This document shows positions 44,801-52,537 of a DNA stretch of 64,000 bases, piece after piece (the first letter of the stretch is position 1; each line of letters opens with the position of its first letter). The translations under genes were made by a program, and so were the position numbers. The stretch is from Catenisphaera adipataccumulans (GTDB lineage Bacteria; Bacillota_I; Bacilli_A; Erysipelotrichales; Erysipelotrichaceae): assembly GCF_014202755.1 (NCBI RefSeq), contig NZ_JACHHK010000004.1, positions 124,001-188,000 on the forward strand, given 5' to 3'. Below the pieces are notes generated by a model. The model did not search any database. It was not told where the DNA came from and saw only the letters and a list, made by a program, of their open reading frames with translations.

Positions 44801-46364
44801 CAACTTCTTCCCGTAGGCTGTCCATCGGCGGGTTGGTGACCTGCGCAAATAATTGTTTGAAATAATTGTCCAGGGTCGGGTGCTGCTTGGATAAAACGGC
44901 CAGCGGCACATCGACGCCCATCGCACCGATCGGTTCTTTTTTCTGCTGGACCATCGGCACGATCGAATCCATGACATCTTCATACGTATAGGCAAAGGCT
45001 TTGTATAAGCGGTTGCGTTCTTCCTGCGTGTACATCCGGGTCTTGCGGTCCGGGGCATCTAATTTATTGAGATGCAGCAGATATTGGTCCAGCCATTCGC
45101 CGTATGGGTTCTGATGGGCAAATTCTGCTTTCAGTTCTTCATTCGGGATCAGCTTTTTCTGCTTGAGATCGACCAGCAGCATCTGTCCCGGTTTCAGGCG
45201 GTCTTTGCGTAAGATATCTTCATTGCGGATATCGAGCACGCCGACTTCGCTGGCTAAGATCAGCTGATTTTGTTTCGTAATATAGTAGCGGCACGGGCGC
45301 AGTCCGTTGCGGTCCAATACCGCGCCGGCATAATCACCGTCACTGTACAGAATGGCGGCCGGGCCGTCCCATGGTTCCATGACCGTCGCATAATAATGAT
45401 AAAAGTCTTTTAACGACTGCGGCATCGGAACTTGTTTCCAAGGTTCCGGAATGGTGATCATGACCGCTTTGGCCAGATCCATGCCGTTCATGACCATGAA
45501 TTCCAGCGTATTATCCAGCATGGCGCTGTCAGAACCCGAGTTATTTAAAGCCGGCAGGATACTGTCCTTGTATTTGTCCATAAACGGACTGTACATACTT
45601 TCTTCCCGGGCCAGCATTCGTTTATAGTTGCCGCGGATCGTGTTGATTTCGCCGTTGTGGGCAATAAAACGATTCGGATGGGCCCTTGACCAGGATGGTG
45701 TCGTATTGGTCGAGAAACGGGAATGCACGATGGCAATGGCAGATTGATAGTTTGGGTCCTGCAGATCCGGATAAAAAGAGCGCAGCTGATTGACCAGGAA
45801 CATGCCTTTATAGACAATGGTCCGGCACGATAAGCTGGCCACATACGTTTTTGGCGAACTTTTTTCAAATTCCCGGCGGATCACATACAAATAACGGTCA
45901 AAATCCAAATCGGATTTCATTTCTTCCGGCCGGTCAATGAAGACTTGTTCAATGTACGGCATGCAGTCGCGGGCTTTTTCACCGAGGATCTCGGGATGGC
46001 ATTCAACCTTCCGCCAGCCTAAGATCTTCGCTCCATGGGTCTCGGCAATCGTGGTAAAGGTCCGTTTCGATAAGTTGCGTGCTAAATAGTCTTGTTCAAA
46101 GAAAAACATGCCGACGCCGTAGCCGCGTTCTTTGGTCAAAGGAAAGGGAACTTTCTTGGCAAAGAAGGAATGGGAAATCTGAAGTAAGATTCCCACGCCG
46201 TCGCCGACTTTTCCGGTGGCATCTTTTCCGGCCCGGTGATCGAGCCGTTCTACAATTTGAAGCGCCTGATTGACAACTTGGTGGCTTTTCTTGCCGTCCA
46301 TGTTGACGATCATACCGATGCCGCAGGCATCGTGTTCGCGCTGTTGGGGGAATGAATTCTGCAT
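41892..46364 (-). CDS. gltB: Glutamate synthase, large subunit
   Basis: GltB transfers the amide of glutamine to 2-oxoglutarate, giving two glutamates. The 1490-residue protein has a class II amidotransferase domain whose N-terminal Cys is residue 14 (HDACGIGM) after a short propeptide. The central domain, FMN domain (GAKPGEGGHLPGQKV, SGYDGGTGAAP) and 3Fe-4S cysteines (CRMMRVCNKDTCPFG) follow, then the C-terminal GXGXG beta-helix (GDANDYFGKGLSGG). It is 9 bp after asnB and 3 bp before gltD. Confidence 0.97.
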   Translation of the reverse strand: MQNSFPQQREHDACGIGMIVNMDGKKSHQVVNQALQIVERLDHRAGKDATGKVGDGVGILLQISHSFFAKKVPFPLTKERGYGVGMFFFEQDYLARNLSKRTFTTIAETHGAKILGWRKVECHPEILGEKARDCMPYIEQVFIDRPEEMKSDLDFDRYLYVIRREFEKSSPKTYVASLSCRTIVYKGMFLVNQLRSFYPDLQDPNYQSAIAIVHSRFSTNTTPSWSRAHPNRFIAHNGEINTIRGNYKRMLAREESMYSPFMDKYKDSILPALNNSGSDSAMLDNTLEFMVMNGMDLAKAVMITIPEPWKQVPMPQSLKDFYHYYATVMEPWDGPAAILYSDGDYAGAVLDRNGLRPCRYYITKQNQLILASEVGVLDIRNEDILRKDRLKPGQMLLVDLKQKKLIPNEELKAEFAHQNPYGEWLDQYLLHLNKLDAPDRKTRMYTQEERNRLYKAFAYTYEDVMDSIVPMVQQKKEPIGAMGVDVPLAVLSKQHPTLDNYFKQLFAQVTNPPMDSLREEVVTDTTVYLGAAGNVLQEEAENCRMLEITNPILDARDMDKIRKLDQDGFKNATVSLLFYRGMPLKDALDHLFIECERAYHRGCSILILSDRGVDENHMAIPSLLAVSAVEQYFVRTKKKTAISIVLESGEPRTVHQFACLLGYGASAIYPYLAHECIEEMIDKDMLDEEPSKAIEDYNRAILEGIVKIASKMGISTLQSYQSAQIFEAIGLAQDVVDEYFTGTVNEVGGIGLKEIEEDLEYHHNKAFDPLGLNTDETLDSIGFHKLRSGEDKEDHLYDPKTIVTLQKATQNGDYQAFKEYSALVNDKDHPHTLRSNFEFVSKRKPIPIEEVEPASEIVKRFKTGAMSYGSISEEAHTCMAIAMNTLGGKSNTGEGGEKPERFGTIKNSAIKQVASGRFGVTSEYLVSAKEIQIKMAQGAKPGEGGHLPGQKVYPWVAKTRYSTPGVTLISPPPHHDIYSIEDLAQLIYDLKNANRAADISVKLVSENGVGTVACGVAKAGATVILISGYDGGTGAAPLSSIHNAGLPWELGLSQTHQALVQEGLRDRVRLETDGKLMTGRDVAIAALLGAEEFGFATAPLISMGCRMMRVCNKDTCPFGIATQNETLRKRFKGKPEYVENFMLFIAEEVREIMAKLGFKTLAEMVGHTDCLEVRDSNLPRQNMLNYQAILRTPAPVHFEKPYDFHLEKTIDEKILLPTFEKAIQKNQKKETSIKISSTNRTLGTILGSVVTQSGKTFDDDTFTVHCQGGAGQSFGAFLPKGITLEVAGDANDYFGKGLSGGKLILYPPKNSIFKAEENVIVGNVALFGATGGTAYIRGIAGERFCVRNSGAVAVAEGCGDHGLEYMTGGIAMILGKTGKNFASGMSGGIAYVWDKDHDLYLHLNKSLVKMEAVQSKKDKEKVQELLDNHYQATGSAIAERILADFENNLANFKKIVPRDYEMMNNAIKELEDKGYTPDEARLKAFRAKYH

Positions 46365-46373
46365 ATTGAACCT

Positions 46374-47957
46374 CTACTTTCCACTGTCTCCGTAATTGGA
46401 TAATACCCGTGCGGATGGGTCGTTGACGTTGCATCCAGGCCAGGTTTTGTTCGGCATCCAGAAATCAACGATCATATCGCCCTGTCCAGGGTAGTATTTT
46501 TCAAATATTTCACGATACAATAAGGATTCTTTACTGATGGGCGGCACATGGGTGTATTGTTTCCGCTTGGTTTCGAATTCCTCATCGCTGTAGCATGTCT
46601 CCGCATAATCGCAGAGATCATCTTTCAGAGAATGTCCTACCGCATCCGAGAAGGCGGCTTTTTCCCGCATCAGAATGCTTTCCGGCAGGATCTTGTCGGC
46701 TTCAAATGCATGCCGGAGCAAGTACTTGCCTTTGCCGTACGTGTTCATTTTCATGGCCGGATCGATGGACATGACATACTGCACAAAATCCAGATCGCCG
46801 AACGGCACGCGGGCTTCCATTGAATGGCTGGCAATGCAGCGGTCGGCACGCAGCACATCGTACATATACAATTCGCGGATGCGCTTTTCGCTTTCGGTCT
46901 GGAACTCTTCCGGGCTCGGTGCGAAATCGGTGTATTTATAGCCGAATAATTCATCGCTGATCTCACCGGTCAGCAGTACGCGGATGTCGGTGTGCTCGTG
47001 GATGTATTTGCAGACCAGATACATCCCGATGGATGCCCGGATGGTCGTGATGTCAAAGGTGCCCAGCGCATAAATGACCGGTTCTAAGGCTTGGATGACA
47101 TCGTCTTTCGTGATGATGACTTCGGTGTGGTCGCTGTGAATATAATCGGCAACTTGCCGTGCGTATTTTAAATCGATGGCATCGATGTCCATACCGATGG
47201 CGAAAGTGCGGATCGGTTTGTTCAGCAATTTTTGTGAAATCGCGCAGACCAGACTGGAGTCCAAACCGCCGGACAGCAGGAAGCCAAGCGGCGCATCGGA
47301 ATCCAGACGTTTTTCAACACCGGCTGTCAGTTTGTCATGGATCTTACGGCAGGTAGTTTCTAAATCATCATGGGATACGGCTTTGACTTTGGTCATGTCG
47401 CGGTAGCAGGTGAATTCTCCGTTTTTATAGTAATATCCCGGAGGGAAAGGCAGAATTCTTTGAACAAGACCACTTAGGTTTTTGGCTTCGGAAGCAAAGA
47501 CGATGGCACCGTCTTTGTCATAGCCATAGAACAAGGGGCGGATGCCGATCGGATCGCGGGCGGCAATGATCGTATCGTTTTTTTCATCATACATCACCAT
47601 CGCGAATTCGGCATCCATTTTTGCGAAAATCGCACATCCTTCTTGTTCATACCAGGGAATCAGAATTTCGCAGTCACTGTCACTTTGGAAACTATATCCC
47701 TGTTTTTCTAAGCGCTCTTTAATAGGGCGAAATCCGTAGATTTCGCCGTTACAAACCAGATGAATACCATTTCGCTCAAAGGGCTGCATGCCTTCCGGCG
47801 TCAGGCCCATGATCGACAGGCGCTGAAACGCCATCTTTCCATTTGTCAGATCGATGATCCGGGTGTCGTCCGGACCGCGGGTTATAGTCGGAGCCAGCGC
47901 TTTCTGAACTTGATCGGCAGTCACTCCTTTTTTAAAGTAAGCAAATATGGTACACAT
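46374..47957 (-). CDS. asnB: Asparagine synthetase B (glutamine-hydrolysing)
   Basis: AsnB makes asparagine from aspartate, glutamine and ATP. The 527-residue protein has the N-terminal nucleophile Cys2 (MCTIFAY), the amidotransferase motifs RGPDDTR and CNGEIYG, and the pyrophosphate loop SGGLDSSLVCA of the synthetase domain. It is the second gene of the GSIII-AsnB-GltB-GltD operon, so one leader would control glutamine, asparagine and glutamate production together. Confidence 0.95.
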   Translation of the reverse strand: MCTIFAYFKKGVTADQVQKALAPTITRGPDDTRIIDLTNGKMAFQRLSIMGLTPEGMQPFERNGIHLVCNGEIYGFRPIKERLEKQGYSFQSDSDCEILIPWYEQEGCAIFAKMDAEFAMVMYDEKNDTIIAARDPIGIRPLFYGYDKDGAIVFASEAKNLSGLVQRILPFPPGYYYKNGEFTCYRDMTKVKAVSHDDLETTCRKIHDKLTAGVEKRLDSDAPLGFLLSGGLDSSLVCAISQKLLNKPIRTFAIGMDIDAIDLKYARQVADYIHSDHTEVIITKDDVIQALEPVIYALGTFDITTIRASIGMYLVCKYIHEHTDIRVLLTGEISDELFGYKYTDFAPSPEEFQTESEKRIRELYMYDVLRADRCIASHSMEARVPFGDLDFVQYVMSIDPAMKMNTYGKGKYLLRHAFEADKILPESILMREKAAFSDAVGHSLKDDLCDYAETCYSDEEFETKRKQYTHVPPISKESLLYREIFEKYYPGQGDMIVDFWMPNKTWPGCNVNDPSARVLSNYGDSGK

Positions 47958-47978
47958 ATGATTCCTCCTGTTGATTGA

Positions 47979-50069
47979 TTAAATGATACCGAATAACAGC
48001 TTGCCGTAAGTTGGGAACGGCCAGATCTCATCGTCGCAGATTTCTTCCAGCTTGTCACACGGTGCCCGCAGGGCATCCATGGCCGGCAGGATCTCGTCGC
48101 GCACATAATAGGCAGCCTTGTCGAATTCGGTGATGCTATGCAGCGTTTTGATCTTTTCATCCAAGGTGCTGCAGGCAGTCATCGCTTCGGTTAAATAGGC
48201 AGAAATTTCTTTGACGTTGGCTTCTTCATATTCGGTTTCAATTCCTAATTCTTTCTTCGATAGTGCCGTTTCGGTCAAGGTCTTGGAGTAACCCATGACG
48301 GCCGGCATGATTTGTTTGCGGGCCATATTGACCATTGTCAGCGCTTCGATGTTCACGATCTTGGTGTATTCTTCCATCGTGATTTCATAACGTGAACGGG
48401 CTTCTTCTTCACTTAAGACACCTTGACGTTTGAACAATGCGATGTTTTCCGGTTTGATGGAATACGGCAGGGCATCCGGGGTCGTGCGTAAATTCAGCAA
48501 GCCGCGTTTTTCGGCTTCTGCGATCCAGGAATCGTCGTAGCCGTTGCCGTTGAAGATGATGCGTTTGTGTTCCTTGATCGTTGTTTTGATCAGCTGATGC
48601 AGGGCATCTTCAAAGTTTTCCGCGCCTTCGAGCTGGTCGGCAAATCCTTCCAGAACATCCGCAACAGCCGTATTCAGCATGATGTTGCAGCCAGCGATGG
48701 AATTGGAGCTGCCAAGCATACGGAACTCAAATTTATTGCCGGTAAACGCAAACGGCGAAGTACGGTTGCGGTCCGTCGCATCTTTCTTGATCTTCGGCAG
48801 GATATCGACGCCGATCCGCATGACTTCTGTACCGCTTTCTTCGATCGGTTCATCGTTTTCGATTGCCTTCAATACTTCGGTCAGCTGTTCGCCTAAGAAG
48901 ATCGAAATGATGGCCGGCGGGGCTTCGTTGGCGCCCAAACGGTGATCGTTGGCAGCGGTAGCAACGCTTAACCGCAGAATATCCTGATGTTCATCGACAG
49001 CTTTGATGACGGCAGCCAGGAACAATAAGAACTGGGCGTTGTCCTGCGGGGTATTGCCTGGATCCAGCAGGTTGATGCCGGTATTGGTGGAGATGGACCA
49101 GTTGTTATGTTTACCGGAACCGTTGATACCGTCAAACGGTTTTTCATGCAGCAGCGCGACCAATCCATGTTCTTTGGCAATGCGCTGGATCATTTCCATG
49201 GTCAGCTGGTTGTGATCGTTGGCAATGTTGGTGGTGGAGAAGACCGGAGCCAGCTCAAACTGTGCCGGGGCAACTTCGTTGTGCTCCGTTTTTGCTTCAA
49301 TACCCAGTTTCCATAACTGGCGGTTCAGGTCCTGCATAAATTCCTGCACACGGTCTTTGATCGTTCCGAAGTAATGATCTTCCATTTCCTGACCTTTCGG
49401 GCACGGTGCACCAAATAAAGTACGGCCGGTGTAGATCAGGTCTTTACGCTGTTCGTAATATTTTTTGTCGACCAGGAAATATTCCTGTTCCGGTCCGACG
49501 GTCGTCTTGACCGATGTCACTTCGTCATGTCCAAATAAACGCAGCACGCGCAGTGCCTGTTTATTGATGGCGTCCATACTGCGCAGCAGCGGAATTTTTT
49601 TATCCAGTGCATGGCCGGTATAGGAATAGAAGGCCGTCGGGATACAGAGGACTTTGTTTTTGATAAATACAAAGCTGGTCGGATCCCAGGCAGTGTAGCC
49701 GCGGGCTTCAAAAGTGGCGCGTAATCCGCCGCTTGGGAAACTGGACGCATCCGGTTCGCCGCGGACCAATTCTTTGCCGGAAAATTCCATGTCGATGCTG
49801 CCGTTCTTACCTATATTCAAGAAACTATCGTGTTTCTCGGCCGTGACGCCGGTCAGCGGCTGGAACCAGTGGGTAAAGTGTGTCGCGCCGTTTTCCAATG
49901 CCCATTCTTTCATGGCGTGAGCAACGGCTTCGGCAATTTTTGGATTCAATGGTTTGCCTTCCTGAATGGTTTTTTCCAGTTCACGGAAGGTATCTTTGGC
50001 CAGGTAGTCTTTCATTTTTTTCTCGTCGAAGACTTGACAGCCGAAGATTTCTTTAATGTCGGTTTTCAT
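47979..50069 (-). CDS. glnN: Glutamine synthetase type III
   Basis: GSIII joins ammonia and glutamate with ATP. The 696-residue protein is far larger than type I enzymes and has the GSIII sequence FPSGGLRATFEARGYTAWDP, TVGPEQEYFLVD, EVAPAQFELAPVF, HEKPFDGINGSGKHNNWS and RNRTSPFAFTGNKFEFR. The start ATG 50069 is at a good distance from AGGGAGG; another in-frame ATG two codons upstream abuts that site, and a longer frame opens at 50162 within the leader. It heads the nitrogen operon. Confidence 0.96.
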   Translation of the reverse strand: MKTDIKEIFGCQVFDEKKMKDYLAKDTFRELEKTIQEGKPLNPKIAEAVAHAMKEWALENGATHFTHWFQPLTGVTAEKHDSFLNIGKNGSIDMEFSGKELVRGEPDASSFPSGGLRATFEARGYTAWDPTSFVFIKNKVLCIPTAFYSYTGHALDKKIPLLRSMDAINKQALRVLRLFGHDEVTSVKTTVGPEQEYFLVDKKYYEQRKDLIYTGRTLFGAPCPKGQEMEDHYFGTIKDRVQEFMQDLNRQLWKLGIEAKTEHNEVAPAQFELAPVFSTTNIANDHNQLTMEMIQRIAKEHGLVALLHEKPFDGINGSGKHNNWSISTNTGINLLDPGNTPQDNAQFLLFLAAVIKAVDEHQDILRLSVATAANDHRLGANEAPPAIISIFLGEQLTEVLKAIENDEPIEESGTEVMRIGVDILPKIKKDATDRNRTSPFAFTGNKFEFRMLGSSNSIAGCNIMLNTAVADVLEGFADQLEGAENFEDALHQLIKTTIKEHKRIIFNGNGYDDSWIAEAEKRGLLNLRTTPDALPYSIKPENIALFKRQGVLSEEEARSRYEITMEEYTKIVNIEALTMVNMARKQIMPAVMGYSKTLTETALSKKELGIETEYEEANVKEISAYLTEAMTACSTLDEKIKTLHSITEFDKAAYYVRDEILPAMDALRAPCDKLEEICDDEIWPFPTYGKLLFGII

Positions 50070-50088
50070 AGGCATCCTCCCTTGCTGA

Positions 50089-50160
50089 TAAAAAAAGGCA
50101 AAGATACAAAAAAATTCAGCAGATGAACTGCTTCCTTCTTTTGGCATCTTTGCCTTTTTC
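50089..50160 (-). promoter_or_regulatory. Leader attenuator of the glnN-asnB-gltB-gltD operon
   Basis: On the leftward transcript, the 5' arm (50146-50159) pairs over 14 bases with the 3' arm (50092-50105), followed by a U run, forming an intrinsic terminator before glnN. Between the arms is a hairpin AGCAG/CTGCT (50118-50132). The 5' arm can instead fold into GGC-AAAGAU-GCC (50143-50154), whose six-base loop has A at position 1 and G at position 4, as in loops bound by ANTAR regulators. A second matching loop was not found. An ANTAR protein gene lies 1.4 kb away. Confidence 0.75.
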
Positions 50161-50168
50161 ATACTCCC

Positions 50169-50196
50169 ATTGTAGTATTTTTCACGAGATTGTCAA
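50169..50196 (-). promoter_or_regulatory. Promoter of the nitrogen operon
   Basis: On the minus strand a perfect TTGACA (50191-50196), a 16-bp spacer and TACAAT (50169-50174) predict a start near 50162, at the very beginning of the attenuator. Confidence 0.75.
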
Positions 50197-50253
50197 CTGA
50201 AAATGAAAGAAATTTTCGAAAGAATGTAAATTTTTCAGAATTTATTGGCTTGT

Positions 50254-50282
50254 TTTGCATCCGCGCCGACTTTCGATATAAT
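50254..50282 (+). promoter_or_regulatory. Promoter for the short glutamine synthetase operon
   Basis: TTTGCA (50254-50259), a 17-bp spacer and a perfect TATAAT (50277-50282). The resulting leader is too short for an attenuator. Confidence 0.6.
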
Positions 50283-50302
50283 AAATCCGAAGGAGGTCAA
50301 TT

Positions 50303-51472
50303 ATGTACTCTGAACAAGATGTATTTGATTTTATAGAAGAAGAAGACGTCCGTTTTATTCGTCTTTCTTATTTTGATGTATTCGGCCATCAAAAAAATGT
50401 TTCCATTCAGCCTAGCGTGATGGAACGGGCATTCAAGGAAGGGATCCTGATCGACGGCAGTGCGATCGCCGGATTTGAACCGATCGAAAAGAGCGATTTA
50501 TTTTTAAGGCCGGATCCGAATACATTAGCGATCCTGCCGTGGCGTTCTTTTGACGGTTCGGTCATTCGTCTGTACTGTGATATCTACGATGCCGACGGCA
50601 ATCTTTACCAAAATAATACGCGGTATTTATTAAAGCAAGTGATCGATGAAGCAAGACACCTGCAGGTACCGATCCAGATCCGCAGTGAATTTGAGTTTTA
50701 TTTATTCCAGCTGGATGAAAATGGGGAACCGACGAAAAAGCCTTTGGACCATGCCGGATATATGGATATTGCTCCGGAAGACATGGGGGAAGATATTCGC
50801 CGGCAGATCTGCGGTTATTTAAGTGAGATGGGCGTAGAGCCGATGGCCAGCCATCATGAAGAAGGGCCGGGCCAAAATGAAATTGACTTTCAGTTCAATG
50901 AGCCTTTGGCTTCTGCCGACAGCTGTGCCACTTTCCGCTGGGTCGTAAAGGCGACTGCCCAGTCGATGGGTCTATATGCCGATTTTTCTCCAAAACCGAT
51001 TCCGGATGCACCGGGCAGCGGCACGCACATTCACATTCAAGTCGATCCGCTGGAACCATTTTTAGCCGGCATTCTGGATCACATTCGCGAATTGACGTTG
51101 TTTTTAAATCCGACCGCGGCTTCATACGATCGGTTAGGGGAACATAAAGCACCAAAGTATGTCACATGGGATTATGCGAACCGTTCGCAGCTGGTGCGCA
51201 TTCCGGCGGGTTCCCGTCAGATCGAGCTGCGTTCGCCGGATGGGTATGCCAATTCTTATCTGGCTTATACGTTGTTGATCTATGCCGGTCTGGACGGTGT
51301 GCGCCGCGGACTGGAATTGATGCCGAACTGCGATGAAAATTTATGCGGCCGGCTGATGACTTGTGAAGAATTACCGGCGTCTTTCAAAGCGGCAAAGGAA
51401 ATTGCCGCCAAGAGTGAATGGATCCGTCACTATGTTCCGGCAGGCATATTAGAGGCTTATTTAGAACGATGA
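50303..51472 (+). CDS. glnA: Short type I glutamine synthetase
   Basis: The 389-residue protein has a GSI layout: beta-grasp N-domain (DGSAIAGFEP), metal-binding EFEFYLF, HHEEGPGQNEID and GSGTHIHIQ, ATP and glutamate-binding NRSQLVRIP and RQIELRSPDGYANSYLAY. Bacterial GSI is normally about 440 to 470 residues; the reduction is in the C-terminal region, and the adenylylation segment is absent. The main catalytic residues appear kept, so it may be active, or it may sense glutamine. It overlaps the ANTAR regulator gene by ATGA, and a GS-regulator pair of this kind is known in some clostridia, as I recall. Confidence 0.88.
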   Translation: MYSEQDVFDFIEEEDVRFIRLSYFDVFGHQKNVSIQPSVMERAFKEGILIDGSAIAGFEPIEKSDLFLRPDPNTLAILPWRSFDGSVIRLYCDIYDADGNLYQNNTRYLLKQVIDEARHLQVPIQIRSEFEFYLFQLDENGEPTKKPLDHAGYMDIAPEDMGEDIRRQICGYLSEMGVEPMASHHEEGPGQNEIDFQFNEPLASADSCATFRWVVKATAQSMGLYADFSPKPIPDAPGSGTHIHIQVDPLEPFLAGILDHIRELTLFLNPTAASYDRLGEHKAPKYVTWDYANRSQLVRIPAGSRQIELRSPDGYANSYLAYTLLIYAGLDGVRRGLELMPNCDENLCGRLMTCEELPASFKAAKEIAAKSEWIRHYVPAGILEAYLER

Positions 51473-52047
51473 AAGAAACGAAAAAGGTCATTGTCGTCTC
51501 CCGCAGCAATGATACTTTGAAGGTCATGAAAGAGGTCTTGCCTGCTCATCAATTTCAGATCATCCATTCGTTTGCGACGATCGCAGATACGAAAAAGGCG
51601 CTGCGTTCACGGCACTGCGACTTGTTGATCGTACAGGCACCGCTGAAGGATGAGCAGGGGGTCCGCGCCTGTCTGCAGATCAAGAATGCGTTGCCGATCG
51701 AGATCTTGTTGTTGGTGAAAGCGGATATCTATGATCAGGTCTTGTATCAGTGCGATGATTCCGGGATCTGCGTGCTGTCGCTGCCTTGTAAGAAAAGCAT
51801 GGTCTATCAGTCGTGTTCATTGTTGATGATGCTGGCGGCACAGAAAAGAAAATACGAAGCTGAAATTGCCCGTCTAAAACAAAAGATGCAGAATGAAAAG
51901 GTCATCAATCGGGCCAAGCTGGTTCTGATCGAGGATTATCATTGGACCGAAGATCAGGCGCATAAATATATTGAACATGCTGCAATGGATACTTCGAAGA
52001 CAAAGTTTGAAATTGCCCGGGATATATTAGAGGGGGTCACAAAGTGA
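51469..52047 (+). CDS. ANTAR-domain RNA-binding antiterminator with pseudo-receiver
   Basis: The 192-residue protein has an N-terminal receiver-like domain (1-120), a coiled linker (125-145) and a C-terminal ANTAR helix bundle (about 145-188; INRAKLVLIEDYHWTEDQAHKYIEHAAM). ANTAR proteins bind paired RNA hairpins and prevent termination. The receiver lacks the phosphoacceptor: DLLIVQAPL has Gln56 where Asp is expected, and the acidic pair is missing, so control is probably not by phosphorylation. The start ATG 51469 overlaps the glnA stop. The obvious target is the attenuator before glnN. Confidence 0.87.
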   Translation: MKETKKVIVVSRSNDTLKVMKEVLPAHQFQIIHSFATIADTKKALRSRHCDLLIVQAPLKDEQGVRACLQIKNALPIEILLLVKADIYDQVLYQCDDSGICVLSLPCKKSMVYQSCSLLMMLAAQKRKYEAEIARLKQKMQNEKVINRAKLVLIEDYHWTEDQAHKYIEHAAMDTSKTKFEIARDILEGVTK

Positions 52048-52529
52048 AACAGGTAAAAACCAATGCGATGCGTCTGCTGGATGAAGCCGGCATTGAGTAT
52101 ACAGCGCATTCGTATACACATAAGCACAATGATCCGGTGGACGGCATCAGCGTTGCTGAAAAAATGGGACAGCCGCTGGAACAAGTCTACAAAACATTGG
52201 TGACACAAACGCATGATAACGAATATGTGGTCTTCATGCTGCCGGTGGCGGAGGAACTGGATCTGAAAAAATGTGCCCGCGCTGCCGGAACGAAAAGTTT
52301 GGAAATGATCCATGTGAAAGATATTCATAAAATTACCGGTTATATCCGGGGCGGCTGTTCGCCGCTGGGCATGAAAAAAGATTATCGGACATTTATCGAT
52401 GAAAATGTCATTTTACAAGATCGGATTTATTTCAGCGGCGGCAAGATCGGAGTTCAGATCGAGATGGATCCGGAAGATCTGATCCGCTTCCGTCACATTG
52501 AAACAGCCGATCTGATCAAGGAGAAATGA
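52044..52529 (+). CDS. ybaK: YbaK/EbsC-family aminoacyl-tRNA deacylase
   Basis: YbaK-type proteins hydrolyse mischarged Cys-tRNA(Pro). The 161-residue protein starts at GTG 52044, overlapping the ANTAR gene stop (GTGA), behind AGGGGG. The signature TGYIRGGCSPLGMKK holds the catalytic Lys region of the family. Its link to the nitrogen regulator is by operon position only. Confidence 0.88.
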   Translation: MKQVKTNAMRLLDEAGIEYTAHSYTHKHNDPVDGISVAEKMGQPLEQVYKTLVTQTHDNEYVVFMLPVAEELDLKKCARAAGTKSLEMIHVKDIHKITGYIRGGCSPLGMKKDYRTFIDENVILQDRIYFSGGKIGVQIEMDPEDLIRFRHIETADLIKEK

Positions 52530-52537
52530 GGAATACT

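Noticed and set aside
50143-50160. Glutamine riboswitch before glnN
   Set aside because: The region is short and lacks the conserved GGAAGUAGG-type core of known glutamine riboswitches; an attenuator fits better.
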